Source: JAWMQL01 sp033283165 (GTDB taxonomy: Bacteria > Pseudomonadota > Gammaproteobacteria > Pseudomonadales > Halieaceae). From it: a stretch of 64,000 bases of DNA. Below the pieces are notes generated by a model, which had not been told where the DNA came from, made no database searches, and saw only the letters and a program-made list of their open reading frames with translations. Position numbers and translations under genes: made by a program. The first letter of the stretch is position 1. Each line of letters opens with the position of its first letter. The stretch spans positions 1 to 64,000 of the forward strand of contig JAWMQL010000008.1 of NCBI GenBank assembly GCA_033283165.1, written 5' to 3'. Of this stretch, positions 1 to 8,056 are shown in pieces.

Positions 1-82
1 GATGGAAGAGGGTCTGCGTTTCGCGATTCGCGAAGGTGGCCGCACCGTGGGTGCGGGCGTGGTAGCGAAGATCATCGAATAA
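1..82 (+). CDS. tuf: Elongation factor Tu, C-terminal end (partial)
   Basis: The last 26 codons of an open frame entering from the left edge read MEEGLRFAIREGGRTVGAGV and end in IIE-stop, the conserved end of EF-Tu domain III. EF-Tu is the GTPase that carries aminoacyl-tRNA to the ribosome. In many gammaproteobacteria tuf closes the str operon just before rpsJ; here about 2.8 kb of other genes intervene. Only the C-terminus is visible, so tufA and tufB cannot be told apart. Confidence 0.95.
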   Translation, partial: MEEGLRFAIREGGRTVGAGVVAKIIE

Positions 83-140
83 CGCGTCGATACAGGCATC
101 GAATAAGTGACGCAAGGCGTCACCCCCACGCAAACACGAT

Positions 141-170
141 CCTCGCCCCCGCGAAAGCGGGGGCCCGGTA
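141..170. repeat. REP-like palindrome after tuf
   Basis: A short dyad, CCCCCGCGAAAGCGGGGG with flanks, sits between the tuf stop and the terminator. It has the same architecture (C-rich arm, GCGAA loop, G-rich arm) as the elements at 24791-24820 and 35828-35895. It matches the widespread proteobacterial REP-type palindrome. It may be transcribed as part of the tuf 3' untranslated region. Confidence 0.6.
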
Positions 171-173
171 CAG

Positions 174-202
174 AAAAGCCCGGCCCTGGCCGGGCTTTTT
201 TG
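174..202. terminator. Bidirectional intrinsic terminator between tuf and the TM2 gene
   Basis: An 8-bp perfect GC stem (GCCCGGCC and GGCCGGGC) with a two-base loop is flanked by AAAA on the left and TTTTTT on the right. It can therefore stop transcription from tuf rightward and from the TM2 gene leftward. Confidence 0.9.
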
Positions 203-210
203 TTTAAGCG

Positions 211-603
211 TTAGCGATTGACCTCGGAAATCTGCTCGTTCAGGGTCAGGAAGTCCCACAGTACGCCGAGCCCGAAGAGTCCCACCGTGAACAGGTACAG
301 CAGGCCGGTGAATATCTTGCCCATGTAGAAGCGGTGGATGCCGAAAACACCCAGGAAGGTCAGCAGGATCCAGGTGATGTTATAGTCTACCGGTCCCTCC
401 ACAAAACGGTGCTCCGCTTCCCGCTCCATGGACGGGATCAGGAACAGGTCGATAATCCAGCCGATGAAGAAAAGGCCCAGGGTGAAAAACCAGATGACGC
501 CGGTGATCTGCTTGCCGTAGTAAAAGCGATGGGCGCCGATGAACCCGAATATCCACAGCAGGTAACCCATCAGCTTGGAGTGGGTGTCTGGGCGTTGGTC
601 CAT
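211..603 (-). CDS. TM2 domain-containing membrane protein (two tandem TM2 units)
   Basis: A 130-residue inner-membrane protein built from two copies of the TM2 hairpin. Each copy has a GxHRFYxGK motif (GAHRFYYGK near residue 23, GIHRFYMGK near residue 88) followed by a hydrophobic GLFxxG segment, giving about four membrane spans. The charged linker around EREAEHRFVEG separates the copies. No molecular role is established for most bacterial TM2 proteins. The gene is monocistronic and convergent with tuf across a shared terminator. Confidence 0.85.
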   Translation of the reverse strand: MDQRPDTHSKLMGYLLWIFGFIGAHRFYYGKQITGVIWFFTLGLFFIGWIIDLFLIPSMEREAEHRFVEGPVDYNITWILLTFLGVFGIHRFYMGKIFTGLLYLFTVGLFGLGVLWDFLTLNEQISEVNR

Positions 604-778
604 GCCGTTTCTCCTGGTCAGTGTGTCCTGCCAGTGTCCGACGCGACGGCGGTGCGGTCAAGGGCAGCCGCCCCGGGCGGGGTGGTCTAAACTGACATAG
701 ATCATGGTCAGGCCCGCTGGGATGGCTATGCTGAAAGGGTGGACCGCTGGGTCCACCAGGTATTGAAAAGGAGTAGTT

Positions 779-1018
779 ATGTCTGTAGAGCACCATGACC
801 TGATCCATGAATTTCCCGAGCTGAAAGACAGGATTCATGAGCTGAAAGTCAACAATGAGCATTTCCGCGGCCTGTTTGAGGAATATCACAAGCTCACGCG
901 CAGTATTGAGAACATGGAGAACGAGGTCACCCCGGTGGCGACCCATACGGAAGAAGAGGCCAAGGTCCGCCGCGTGCACCTCAAGGATGAGTTGTACCGC
1001 CTGCTGACCGCGGCCTGA
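779..1018 (+). CDS. DUF465 (YdcH-like) small coiled-coil protein
   Basis: A 79-residue acidic, helical protein whose N-terminus (HHDLIHEFPELKDRIHEL) and later EEYHKLTRSIE and HLKDELYRLL segments match the DUF465/YdcH family. That family is short predicted coiled coils of unknown role. AAAAGGAGTAGTT precedes the ATG with good spacing. The stop is followed after about 12 bases by the next gene, so the two are probably co-transcribed. No promoter in 604-778 is convincing to me. Confidence 0.85.
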   Translation: MSVEHHDLIHEFPELKDRIHELKVNNEHFRGLFEEYHKLTRSIENMENEVTPVATHTEEEAKVRRVHLKDELYRLLTAA

Positions 1019-1030
1019 AAAGGAGGTCAC

Positions 1031-1351
1031 ATGAACATGGCCCACGATGAACTGAAGCGCCAGCTGGAGCAGAAGCTGGATGAACTGCGGGGCCGCCTGG
1101 CGAGCATCAAGCGCGATGCCACCCAGAGTTATTCCGGGGACTCCGCCGAGCAGGCCCAGGAGCGGGAGAACGACGAGGTGGTGGACGCCATCGGCAACGA
1201 AACCGCCCAGTCTATCCGGGTGTTGCAGGCAGCCCTGGCCCGTATCGAGGACGGTAGTTACGGCATCTGCGTGGCCTGCGGGGAAGAGATCAGTGAAGGC
1301 CGCCTGAGCGCCATTCCCGAGGCCACCCGTTGCGTCAACTGCGCTAAGTAG
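1031..1351 (+). CDS. TraR/DksA-family C4 zinc-finger protein
   Basis: A 106-residue protein with a helical coiled-coil N-terminal half (KRQLEQKLDELRGRLASIK) and a C-terminal zinc finger, CVACG and CVNCA, separated by 17 residues. The family includes DksA and TraR, which enter the RNA polymerase secondary channel. This short form is closer to the conjugation-type/YbiI group. The acidic DDA-type tip of DksA is not obvious, so a ppGpp co-factor role is uncertain. AGGAGG lies just upstream; ATG 1037 is a possible alternative start. Confidence 0.85.
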   Translation: MNMAHDELKRQLEQKLDELRGRLASIKRDATQSYSGDSAEQAQERENDEVVDAIGNETAQSIRVLQAALARIEDGSYGICVACGEEISEGRLSAIPEATRCVNCAK

Positions 1352-1382
1352 GTAGCTGCCGCGATACTGCCGGTACCGGTAT

Positions 1383-2645
1383 TCAAGTCCCCAGACCCCC
1401 GTTGGCCAGGAAGCGCGGCTTCCACCAGCGGATGGTCAGCGGGACCGCCACGTTCAGGCAGAAGGCGGTAGCCATCAGGGTGTAGAACATCTCGTCACTG
1501 AGAATCCGGTTTTCCACATAGGCGATGTCCATCACCACGAAGGCCAGTTCCGCCCTTCCCAGCATGCCGAACCCGATCATCCAGCTCTCGGCCCAGTTGA
1601 ATCCGCCGGTATAGCGGGCGGCGAGGCCGGCGGACAGGACCTGGCCGAGGAACAGGCACGTGAACAGGATGAGAGTCTCGTTCATCACCGATAACAGGAT
1701 ATCCATATCCAGCACCAGCCGGGTGCCCAGCACCACAAAGAATATCGGGCCGATCCAGGAAAAAGCGAGGCTGTCGATGATGCGGCGAGTGTCGCGGTGG
1801 ATGGTGAGGTCCGCTTCCAGACTGTGCGGACCGAACACGAAGTACTCTTCTTTCAGGACCAGTCCGGCCATATAAGCGCCCACGGCCGGGTGAAACCCGA
1901 ATTCATGCCCCAGCAGGGCTACCAGCAGGGCCAGCAACAACACCGTCAGGATCGCATGTTCACCTCCCTGGGCCGTGATCAGGCGTTTCAGGTTGAAGTG
2001 CCGCACCAGGGGCAGCTGGCCCGGGAGGCCAGTGCTGACCGGAAACAACCACAGGGCCATGGCGGTAATGACCACGAAGAAGGCCAGGGCCTTGAACATG
2101 ATCAGTCCCAGTCCGGTGACAGTGGGGGCAGCCTCCCCGGTCGCGATCGGCACCAGCATGGCCACCAGGGCCAGTGAGGCGATGTCGTCCAGTACCGCCG
2201 AGGTCATGATCCCGGTGGCTGCCCGGGTTTTAGCCAGGCCCTCACTGCGCAGGGACACCATGGTCAGCGACACCGCGGTGGCCGTCATGGCGAGGGCGCA
2301 CATGAGGGCGCCAGGAGGATCCCCCCAGAAGTGCATGGCCAGGCCATATCCCACGGCGAAGGGCGCCAGCGCGCCGAACAGGGCGATGCCCCAGCTGCGG
2401 CGGATGCTGAGCAGAAAATTGCTCGAGTTTTCTTCGAAGCCCAGGGCGAACATGATCACGATGATGCCGATCTCGGCAAAGTCGCGCATGAATATCCCGG
2501 GCTCTGGTGGCAGGATGCCGGTGTTGACCAGCAGGCAGCCCATGGCGAGGAACCACAGCACGGGAGTCAGGCGGGTTCTCGCGGCGGCAAAATGCGCCAC
2601 GAACACGGCGCCCCACACGATGGCCAGGCCAACCAGATCCTCCAT
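1383..2645 (-). CDS. CPA2-type cation:proton antiporter (membrane domain only)
   Basis: A 420-residue polytopic protein, about 12 predicted membrane spans, of the monovalent cation:proton antiporter-2 family (KefB/KefC-like core). Typical segments are ALGFEENSS, the helix ALAMTATAVSLTMVSLRSEG, and GFHPAVGAYMAGLVLKEEYF. It ends right after the membrane domain, so the cytoplasmic RCK/TrkA-N nucleotide-binding domain of true KefB/C is absent. It probably exchanges K+ or Na+ for H+; the ion cannot be told from sequence. It is convergent with the zinc-finger gene and stands divergently from the S10 promoter. Confidence 0.85.
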   Translation of the reverse strand: MEDLVGLAIVWGAVFVAHFAAARTRLTPVLWFLAMGCLLVNTGILPPEPGIFMRDFAEIGIIVIMFALGFEENSSNFLLSIRRSWGIALFGALAPFAVGYGLAMHFWGDPPGALMCALAMTATAVSLTMVSLRSEGLAKTRAATGIMTSAVLDDIASLALVAMLVPIATGEAAPTVTGLGLIMFKALAFFVVITAMALWLFPVSTGLPGQLPLVRHFNLKRLITAQGGEHAILTVLLLALLVALLGHEFGFHPAVGAYMAGLVLKEEYFVFGPHSLEADLTIHRDTRRIIDSLAFSWIGPIFFVVLGTRLVLDMDILLSVMNETLILFTCLFLGQVLSAGLAARYTGGFNWAESWMIGFGMLGRAELAFVVMDIAYVENRILSDEMFYTLMATAFCLNVAVPLTIRWWKPRFLANGGLGT

Positions 2646-2812
2646 ACGCTCCCCTCATACACTGGCGCACTTTGATCATTCTCCAGCCGTATCCGGGGTA
2701 CAAGGCACATCCGCAACCTCCTTGATTTGGGTCAATTCCGCCGGCCTTGATATAACCGGAAGGAATATCTGGCTGGCTGACCCAAACCCTTGAAATTAAT
2801 TGAGAAACAGCC

Positions 2813-2841
2813 TTGACACCCCCGGGGGCGCTCATTAGAAT
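2813..2841 (+). promoter_or_regulatory. Sigma-70 promoter of the S10 operon
   Basis: A perfect -35 (TTGACA, 2813-2818) and TAGAAT (2836-2841) are separated by 17 bases, 67 bases upstream of the rpsJ start. The leader contains a GGGGGTCCCC-type dyad and a TTTTTT run near 2885. It could hold regulatory structure, but I cannot show an L4-type attenuator. Confidence 0.9.
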
Positions 2842-2908
2842 TCGCTCTCCTTTTTTCGGGGGGTCCCCTCGCGGGCCTCTGGTTTTTTATTGATTGGAGT
2901 TAGGTCAG

Positions 2909-3220
2909 GTGCAGAATCAACGTATTCGTATTCGCCTTAAGGCGTTTGACCATCGACTGATCGATTCGTCGACTCAGGAGATCGTGGAAACAGCCCGCCG
3001 TACCGGCGCGCAGGTCAAGGGCCCGATACCCCTTCCTACCCGGAAGGAGAAGTACACCGTGCTGGTTTCACCGCACGTAAACAAGGACGCACGTGACCAG
3101 TACGAAATTCGTACGCACAAGCGTCTGTTGGACATCGTGGAGCCTACCGAGAAGACGGTAGACGCCCTGATGAAACTGGACCTGGCAGCAGGTGTAGAAG
3201 TACAGATCAGTCTTGGTTAA
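2909..3220 (+). CDS. rpsJ: 30S ribosomal protein S10 (NusE)
   Basis: A 103-residue protein beginning (M)QNQRIRIRLKAFDHRLID and carrying GPIPLPTRKEKYTVL, which matches enterobacterial S10 along its full length. S10 is in the head of the 30S subunit and, as NusE, joins NusB in antitermination complexes. The GTG at 2909 is chosen because it gives the 103-residue family length and has GGAG at 2896-2899. An in-frame TTG at 2894 would add five foreign residues. It is the first gene of the S10 operon. Confidence 0.97.
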   Translation: MQNQRIRIRLKAFDHRLIDSSTQEIVETARRTGAQVKGPIPLPTRKEKYTVLVSPHVNKDARDQYEIRTHKRLLDIVEPTEKTVDALMKLDLAAGVEVQISLG

Positions 3221-3345
3221 CGACAATTCGTAGCAAGACCTGCCCGGTCTTCTGTTGCAGAGTTCCGGGTGTGTAATGTCCGGCCCCGCAGGGGTTTGGG
3301 CGGCCATAGAGGGTAAGTAGCCCCGTACACTGAGAGGTTAGCAAA

Positions 3346-3981
3346 ATGACTATTGGCTTAGTCGGCCGTAAGTCCGGTATGACTCGTGTTTTTACCGAGG
3401 ACGGCGCATCCATACCAGTAACCGTAGTGGAGGTATCTCCAAACCGCGTTACTCAGATCAAAGAGCTCGAAACCGACGGTTATAGAGCAATTCAGGTCAC
3501 GGCGGGTAACCGCAAGGCCTCTAGAGTGAGTAAATCCGAAGCGGGACATTTCGCCAAGGCGGGTGTCGAAGCAGGAAACGGTTTGTGGGAATTTCGCCTG
3601 GAAGAGGGCGACGAGGCACCCGAAGTGGGCGCCGAGCTGACCGTTGAGCGTTTCGAGGCGGGTCAGATTGTTGACGTGGCCGGCAAATCCAAGGGCAAGG
3701 GCTTCCAGGGCGGCGTCAAGCGCTGGAATTTTTCCATGCAGGATGCCACCCACGGTAACTCGCTGTCCCACCGTGCCCCCGGTTCTATCGGCCAGTGCCA
3801 GACACCCGGCCGTGTGTTCAAGGGCAAGAAGATGGCAGGGCACATGGGGGCGGCAAACGTCACCACCCATGGCCTGGAAATTGTCCGTGTAGACGCCGAG
3901 CGCAATTTGCTGCTCATCAAGGGTGCCGTACCTGGCGCCCCCGGCGGCGACGTCGTGGTTCGCCCCACGGTCAAGGCATAA
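3346..3981 (+). CDS. rplC: 50S ribosomal protein L3
   Basis: A 211-residue early-assembly 23S rRNA-binding protein. It starts MTIGLVGRKSGMTRVF and contains GSIGQCQTPGRVFKGKKMAGH, the extended loop that reaches the peptidyl transferase centre and holds the glutamine methylated by PrmB in E. coli. The 125 bases before it are unusually long for this operon and contain GC-rich dyads (around 3240-3305). They could be a structured leader but match nothing I can name. Confidence 0.97.
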   Translation: MTIGLVGRKSGMTRVFTEDGASIPVTVVEVSPNRVTQIKELETDGYRAIQVTAGNRKASRVSKSEAGHFAKAGVEAGNGLWEFRLEEGDEAPEVGAELTVERFEAGQIVDVAGKSKGKGFQGGVKRWNFSMQDATHGNSLSHRAPGSIGQCQTPGRVFKGKKMAGHMGAANVTTHGLEIVRVDAERNLLLIKGAVPGAPGGDVVVRPTVKA

Positions 3982-3999
3982 GGTTAGGGGGTCTGCAAC

Positions 4000-4617
4000 G
4001 TGGAACTGAATGTAGTTAAGCCGGGTAATGGAGAAGCGGGCACGGTATCCGTGTCTGATGTGGCCTTTGCCCGTGAGTACAACGAGGACCTGGTGCACCA
4101 GGTGGTAACGGCCTACATGGCCGGCGCCCGTCAGGGTACCCGGGCCCAGAAGAACCGGGCGGCGGTAAACGGCGGCGGCAAGAAGCCCTGGCGCCAGAAA
4201 GGCACCGGTCGCGCCCGTGCGGGAACCATCCGGTCCCCCATCTGGCGCTCTGGTGGCGTGACCTTTGCGGCCCAGCCGCAGGATCACTCCCAGAAAGTGA
4301 ATCGCAAGATGTACCGCGCCGCGTTGCGTTCCATCCTGTCGGAACTGGCGCGCCAGGATCGCCTGGTTGTAGTGGACAGCCTGGACGTGGAAGAGCCGAA
4401 GACCAAGCTGCTGGCCAAGCAGCTGGGGGACTACGGCGTGGATAACGTGCTGATCGTTGCCACCGAGGTGGGCGAGAACCTGTACCTCGCGGCCCGCAAC
4501 CTGCGCAAGGTTGATGTCCGCGACGTGGACGGTGTCGACCCGGTGAGCCTGATCGGCTTCGACAAGGTGATGGTGACCGTGGATGCGGTCAAGAAATTTG
4601 AGGAGATGCTGGGATGA
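4000..4617 (+). CDS. rplD: 50S ribosomal protein L4
   Basis: A 205-residue protein with the long basic tunnel loop GTRAQKNRAAVNGGGKKPWRQ and SPIWRSGGVTFAAQPQDHSQ. L4 lines the nascent-chain exit tunnel, and in E. coli it also represses the S10 operon. It starts with GTG at 4000, giving MELNVV as in other gammaproteobacteria. The stop overlaps the rplW start by four bases (ATGA), which implies translational coupling. Confidence 0.97.
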   Translation: MELNVVKPGNGEAGTVSVSDVAFAREYNEDLVHQVVTAYMAGARQGTRAQKNRAAVNGGGKKPWRQKGTGRARAGTIRSPIWRSGGVTFAAQPQDHSQKVNRKMYRAALRSILSELARQDRLVVVDSLDVEEPKTKLLAKQLGDYGVDNVLIVATEVGENLYLAARNLRKVDVRDVDGVDPVSLIGFDKVMVTVDAVKKFEEMLG

Positions 4618-4910
4618 ACCAGGAGCGCGTTTTCCAGGTACTGGTAGGTCCGCACGTTTCCGAAAAGGCGGCAATCGTTGCCGATACCGCCAACCAGTAC
4701 GTATTCAAGGTCGCCGTTGACGCGACCAAGACTGAGATCAAGCAGTCTGTTGAGCAGCTGTTCAAGGTCAAGGTGGACAATGTGACCACCATGAAGGTCA
4801 AGGGCAAGGTAAAGCGCAACCGTTACGGTTACAGCACCAAGCCGACCTGGAAGAAAGCATACGTTCGTCTGGTGCAGGGTCAGGATATTGACTTTGCCTC
4901 GGTCGACTAA
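4614..4910 (+). CDS. rplW: 50S ribosomal protein L23
   Basis: A 98-residue protein (MNQERVFQVLVGPHVSEKAA). It sits at the tunnel exit, where trigger factor and SRP dock. It overlaps rplD by four bases and contains the extended loop with the VKGKVKRNRYGYS motif that contacts 23S rRNA. Length is typical of the gammaproteobacterial form. Confidence 0.97.
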   Translation: MNQERVFQVLVGPHVSEKAAIVADTANQYVFKVAVDATKTEIKQSVEQLFKVKVDNVTTMKVKGKVKRNRYGYSTKPTWKKAYVRLVQGQDIDFASVD

Positions 4911-4925
4911 GGAGTAGGTGTAACC

Positions 4926-5753
4926 ATGGCAGTTTTGAAGAGCAAACCCACGTCCCCCGGTCGTCGTCACGTCGTCCGTGTGGTCGGTGAGGACCTGCAC
5001 AAGGGTGCGCCGCACAAGCCTCTGCTGGAAAAGCAGTCCCGCAATGGCGGTCGTAACAATAACGGTCGTATCACCACCCGTCATATCGGTGGTGGTCACA
5101 AGCAGCACTACCGTGTAATCGACTTCAAGCGCAACAAGGACAGTATCCCGGCCCGGGTGGAGCGCCTGGAGTATGACCCCAACCGTACCGCGCACATTGC
5201 GCTGCTGCTGTTTGCGGATGGTGAGCGCCGTTACATCATAGCGCCCAAGGGCGTGAAGGCCGGCGACACGGTTCAGAGTGGTTCCGCGGCACCGATCAAG
5301 GTCGGGAACTGTCTGCCCCTGCGCAATATCCCGGTGGGTTCCGTGGTGCACGCGGTCGAGTTGAAGCCGGGCAAGGGCGCCCAGCTGGCCCGCTCCGCCG
5401 GTGCGTCCGTGCAACTGGTGGCCCGTGAAGGTCAGTACGCGACCCTGCGCATGCGCTCCGGTGAGATGCGCAAGGTGCTGTCCGACTGTCGTGCCACCCT
5501 GGGCGAGGTATCCAATGCCGAGCACATCCTGCGCAAACTGGGCAAGGCTGGCGCCGCCCGCTGGCGCGGTGTGCGCCCGACGGTTCGCGGTGTCGCCATG
5601 AACCCGGTAGACCACCCGCATGGTGGTGGTGAAGGCCGCACCTCCGGTGGCCGTCACCCGGTGAGCCCCTGGGGTACGCCGACCAAGGGTTACAAGACGC
5701 GCAAGAACAAGCGCACCGACAATTTGATCGTGCGTCGTCGCGGCAAGAAATAG
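4926..5753 (+). CDS. rplB: 50S ribosomal protein L2
   Basis: A 275-residue protein with the near-universal C-terminal segment MNPVDHPHGGGEGRTSGGRH. The histidine-containing loop lies near the peptidyl transferase centre. L2 is needed for subunit association and tRNA binding. Family length is about 273-276. ATG 4926 follows GGAGTAGG at 4911-4918. Confidence 0.97.
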   Translation: MAVLKSKPTSPGRRHVVRVVGEDLHKGAPHKPLLEKQSRNGGRNNNGRITTRHIGGGHKQHYRVIDFKRNKDSIPARVERLEYDPNRTAHIALLLFADGERRYIIAPKGVKAGDTVQSGSAAPIKVGNCLPLRNIPVGSVVHAVELKPGKGAQLARSAGASVQLVAREGQYATLRMRSGEMRKVLSDCRATLGEVSNAEHILRKLGKAGAARWRGVRPTVRGVAMNPVDHPHGGGEGRTSGGRHPVSPWGTPTKGYKTRKNKRTDNLIVRRRGKK

Positions 5754-5789
5754 CCGCGTTCGGAATAACGAGATTTAGAGGAAGACACT

Positions 5790-6065
5790 GTGCCGCGTTC
5801 ATTGAAAAAAGGCCCCTTTATCGACCTTCACCTGATGAAGAAAGTCGAGGCTGCCGTTGAAAGTAACGACCGTCGTCCGATCAAGACCTGGTCCCGTCGT
5901 TCGATGGTTTCACCGGATATGGTTGGTTTGACTATTGCCGTGCACAACGGCCGTCAGCACGTCCCCGTCCTGATCAACGAGGACATGGTTGGCCACAAGC
6001 TGGGCGAATTTGCGGTCACCCGCACGTTCAAGGGCCATGTCGTGGACAAGAAGGCGAAGCGCTAA
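5790..6065 (+). CDS. rpsS: 30S ribosomal protein S19
   Basis: A 91-residue protein starting (GTG) MPRSLKKGPFIDLHLMKKVE with RRSMVSPDMVGLTIAVHNGR. It binds S13 in the 30S head near the A site. GTG at 5790 is supported by exact family length and by AGAGGAAG about eight bases upstream. Confidence 0.97.
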   Translation: MPRSLKKGPFIDLHLMKKVEAAVESNDRRPIKTWSRRSMVSPDMVGLTIAVHNGRQHVPVLINEDMVGHKLGEFAVTRTFKGHVVDKKAKR

Positions 6066-6089
6066 GCGCGCCCTAGCGAGGTTGAGAAA

Positions 6090-6428
6090 ATGGAAGTTGC
6101 AGCAAAACTGAAAGGCGCCCGCATCTCCGCGCAGAAAGCTCGCCTGGTTGCTGACCAGGTGCGTGGCAAGCCGGTAGAAGAAGCGCTGAACATGCTGGAA
6201 TTCAGCAACAAGAAGGCCGCTCACATCGTCAAGAAGGTTCTTGACTCTGCGATCGCCAATGCTGAGAACAACGAGGGTGCGGATGTCGATGAACTGAAGA
6301 TATCCAGCATCTATGTGGATGAAGGTATGACCATGAAGCGCATCCGTCCGCGGGCCAAGGGCCGTGCGGACCGCATCTTGAAGCGCTCATGTCATATCAC
6401 CGTAAAAGTCGCAGACGGCGAAGACTAA
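6090..6428 (+). CDS. rplV: 50S ribosomal protein L22
   Basis: A 112-residue protein with a globular domain and the beta-hairpin IYVDEGMTMKRIRPRAKGRA, which reaches into the exit tunnel at the macrolide-sensitive constriction. The tip is intact, so no resistance-type deletion is seen. It lies 24 bases after rpsS. Confidence 0.97.
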   Translation: MEVAAKLKGARISAQKARLVADQVRGKPVEEALNMLEFSNKKAAHIVKKVLDSAIANAENNEGADVDELKISSIYVDEGMTMKRIRPRAKGRADRILKRSCHITVKVADGED

Positions 6429-6446
6429 GGTTTAGGAGAAGACCAT

Positions 6447-7118
6447 ATGGGTCAGAAAGTACATCCGGTCGGCATCCGTTTAGGTATTGTTAAAGACCAT
6501 AACTCTATCTGGTACGCGGACAGCAAGAACTACGCCAAGCAGTTGATTACTGACCTGGAAGTTCGCGAATTCATCGAGAAAGAGTTGGAGCATGCCTCTG
6601 TCAGCCGCGTCGTCATCGAGCGCCCGGCCCAGACCGCGCGCATCACTATCCACACCGCCCGTCCCGGCATCGTGATCGGCAAGAAAGGTGAGGATGTGGA
6701 CAAGCTGCGCAAGGTCCTGGCCGACAAGATGGGTGTGCCGGTGCACATCAACATCGAGGAGATCCGCAAGCCGGACCTGGATGCCAAGCTGGTTGCCCAG
6801 AACGTGGCCCAGCAGCTGGAGCGCCGTGTGATGTTCCGTCGGGCGATGAAGCGGGTGGTGCAGAACGCCATGCGCCAGGGTGCCGAGGGCATCAAGGTGC
6901 AGGTTGGCGGCCGCCTCGGTGGTGCTGAAATCGCCCGGACCGAGTGGTATCGCGAGGGCCGTGTGCCCCTGCATACCCTGCGCGCGGATATCGACTACGC
7001 AACCTACCAGGCGGCGACCACCTACGGCATCCTGGGTGTAAAAGTGTGGATTTTCAAAGGCGAGGTAATCGGTACTGAAGATCAGTCCGAAGGCGCCAAG
7101 AAGACAGCAACTAATTAA
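6447..7118 (+). CDS. rpsC: 30S ribosomal protein S3
   Basis: A 223-residue protein (MGQKVHPVGIRLGIVKDHNS) with an N-terminal KH domain (GIVIGKKGEDVDKLRKVL, the GxxG loop) and the C-terminal domain containing ARTEWYREGRVPLHTLRADI. S3 helps form the mRNA entry channel and its helicase activity. The C-terminal tail (TEDQSEGAKKTATN) is short and unstructured. Confidence 0.97.
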   Translation: MGQKVHPVGIRLGIVKDHNSIWYADSKNYAKQLITDLEVREFIEKELEHASVSRVVIERPAQTARITIHTARPGIVIGKKGEDVDKLRKVLADKMGVPVHINIEEIRKPDLDAKLVAQNVAQQLERRVMFRRAMKRVVQNAMRQGAEGIKVQVGGRLGGAEIARTEWYREGRVPLHTLRADIDYATYQAATTYGILGVKVWIFKGEVIGTEDQSEGAKKTATN

Positions 7119-7129
7119 GGGTTACGCAG

Positions 7130-7543
7130 ATGCTTCAACCAAAGCGTACAAAATTTCGCAAGACACAGAAGGGGCGCAACCGCGGTCTGGCCCAGCGTGG
7201 CAGCAAGGTGAGCTTCGGGGAATTCGGTCTGAAGGCGACTGGCCGCGGCCGTGTTACCGCTCGCCAGATCGAGGCGGCCCGTCGTGCGATGACCCGTCAC
7301 ATCAAGCGTGGCGGCAAGATCTGGATTCGTGTATTCCCGGACAAGCCGATCACCGGCAAGCCGTTGGAAGTGCGTCAGGGTAAAGGTAAGGGTAACGTCG
7401 AATACTGGGTAGCCCAGGTTCAGCCCGGCAAGATGCTGTATGAGGTGCAGGGTGTATCTGAAGAGCTGGCGCGTGAAGCGTTCCGGCTGGCGGCATCCAA
7501 GATTCCCGTATCCACAACATTTGTTAAACGGTCGGTGATGTGA
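7130..7543 (+). CDS. rplP: 50S ribosomal protein L16
   Basis: A 137-residue protein (MLQPKRTKFRKTQKGRNRGL) that contacts the A- and P-site tRNA elbow and is needed late in 50S assembly. The arginine region that is hydroxylated by YcfD in E. coli is present in GRVTARQIEAARRAM. Its TGA stop overlaps the rpmC ATG by one base. Confidence 0.97.
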   Translation: MLQPKRTKFRKTQKGRNRGLAQRGSKVSFGEFGLKATGRGRVTARQIEAARRAMTRHIKRGGKIWIRVFPDKPITGKPLEVRQGKGKGNVEYWVAQVQPGKMLYEVQGVSEELAREAFRLAASKIPVSTTFVKRSVM

Positions 7544-7740
7544 TGAAAGCAAGCGAATTGCGTGAAAAGTCCGCTGAGGACCTCAACAAGCAGCTGCTCA
7601 CCCTGCGTGAGGAGCAGTTCAAGCTGCGCATGCAGAAGTCAACTGGTCAGCTGGCGCAGACCCATCTGCTGAAGCAGAACCAGCGCGACATCGCACGCGT
7701 GAAGACTGTACTCAACGAGAAGGCAGGTAACCAGGCATGA
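7543..7740 (+). CDS. rpmC: 50S ribosomal protein L29
   Basis: A 65-residue two-helix protein (MKASELREKSAEDLNKQLL) at the tunnel exit next to L23. A GTG three bases earlier could add one Met, but ATG 7543 gives the usual start MKA-ELREKS. The end overlaps rpsQ by four bases (ATGA). Confidence 0.95.
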   Translation: MKASELREKSAEDLNKQLLTLREEQFKLRMQKSTGQLAQTHLLKQNQRDIARVKTVLNEKAGNQA

Positions 7741-8003
7741 CAGCTGCAGAGAAGCGTACCCGTACGGCAACCGGCAGGGTTGTCAGCAACAAGATGGACA
7801 AGACCATTACGGTTCTGATCGAGCGTCGTGTCAAGCACCCGGTGTATGGCAAGTACATCACTCGTTCATCCAAGATCCATGCCCACGATGAAGGCAACCA
7901 GTGCGGCATCGGGGACACCGTCACCGTCGCGGAGACGCGCCCGCTGTCCAGGAGCAAGACCTGGAAGCTGGTAGAAGTAGTGGAGAGCGCGGCGCAGGTA
8001 TAA
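7737..8003 (+). CDS. rpsQ: 30S ribosomal protein S17
   Basis: An 88-residue OB-fold protein (KRTRTATGRVVSNKMDKTIT) that binds 16S rRNA early in the 5' domain. HPVYGKYITRSSKIHAHDE is the conserved core. It overlaps rpmC by four bases. It closes the S10 operon in the E. coli arrangement; the next gene opens the spc group. Confidence 0.97.
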   Translation: MTAAEKRTRTATGRVVSNKMDKTITVLIERRVKHPVYGKYITRSSKIHAHDEGNQCGIGDTVTVAETRPLSRSKTWKLVEVVESAAQV

Positions 8004-8056
8004 GCCTGGCGAGCAGCGAGTTGATTGGCGGTAACAGCCGCCGTTTGGAGTAGAGA

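Noticed and set aside
690..707. TGAC...GTCA inverted repeat before the DUF465 gene
   Set aside because: Four-base arms are expected by chance; no promoter elements align with it.
3358..4674. A 438-codon open frame on the minus strand over rplC-rplD
   Set aside because: Antisense shadow of highly expressed ribosomal genes; no ribosome-binding site or recognisable domain.
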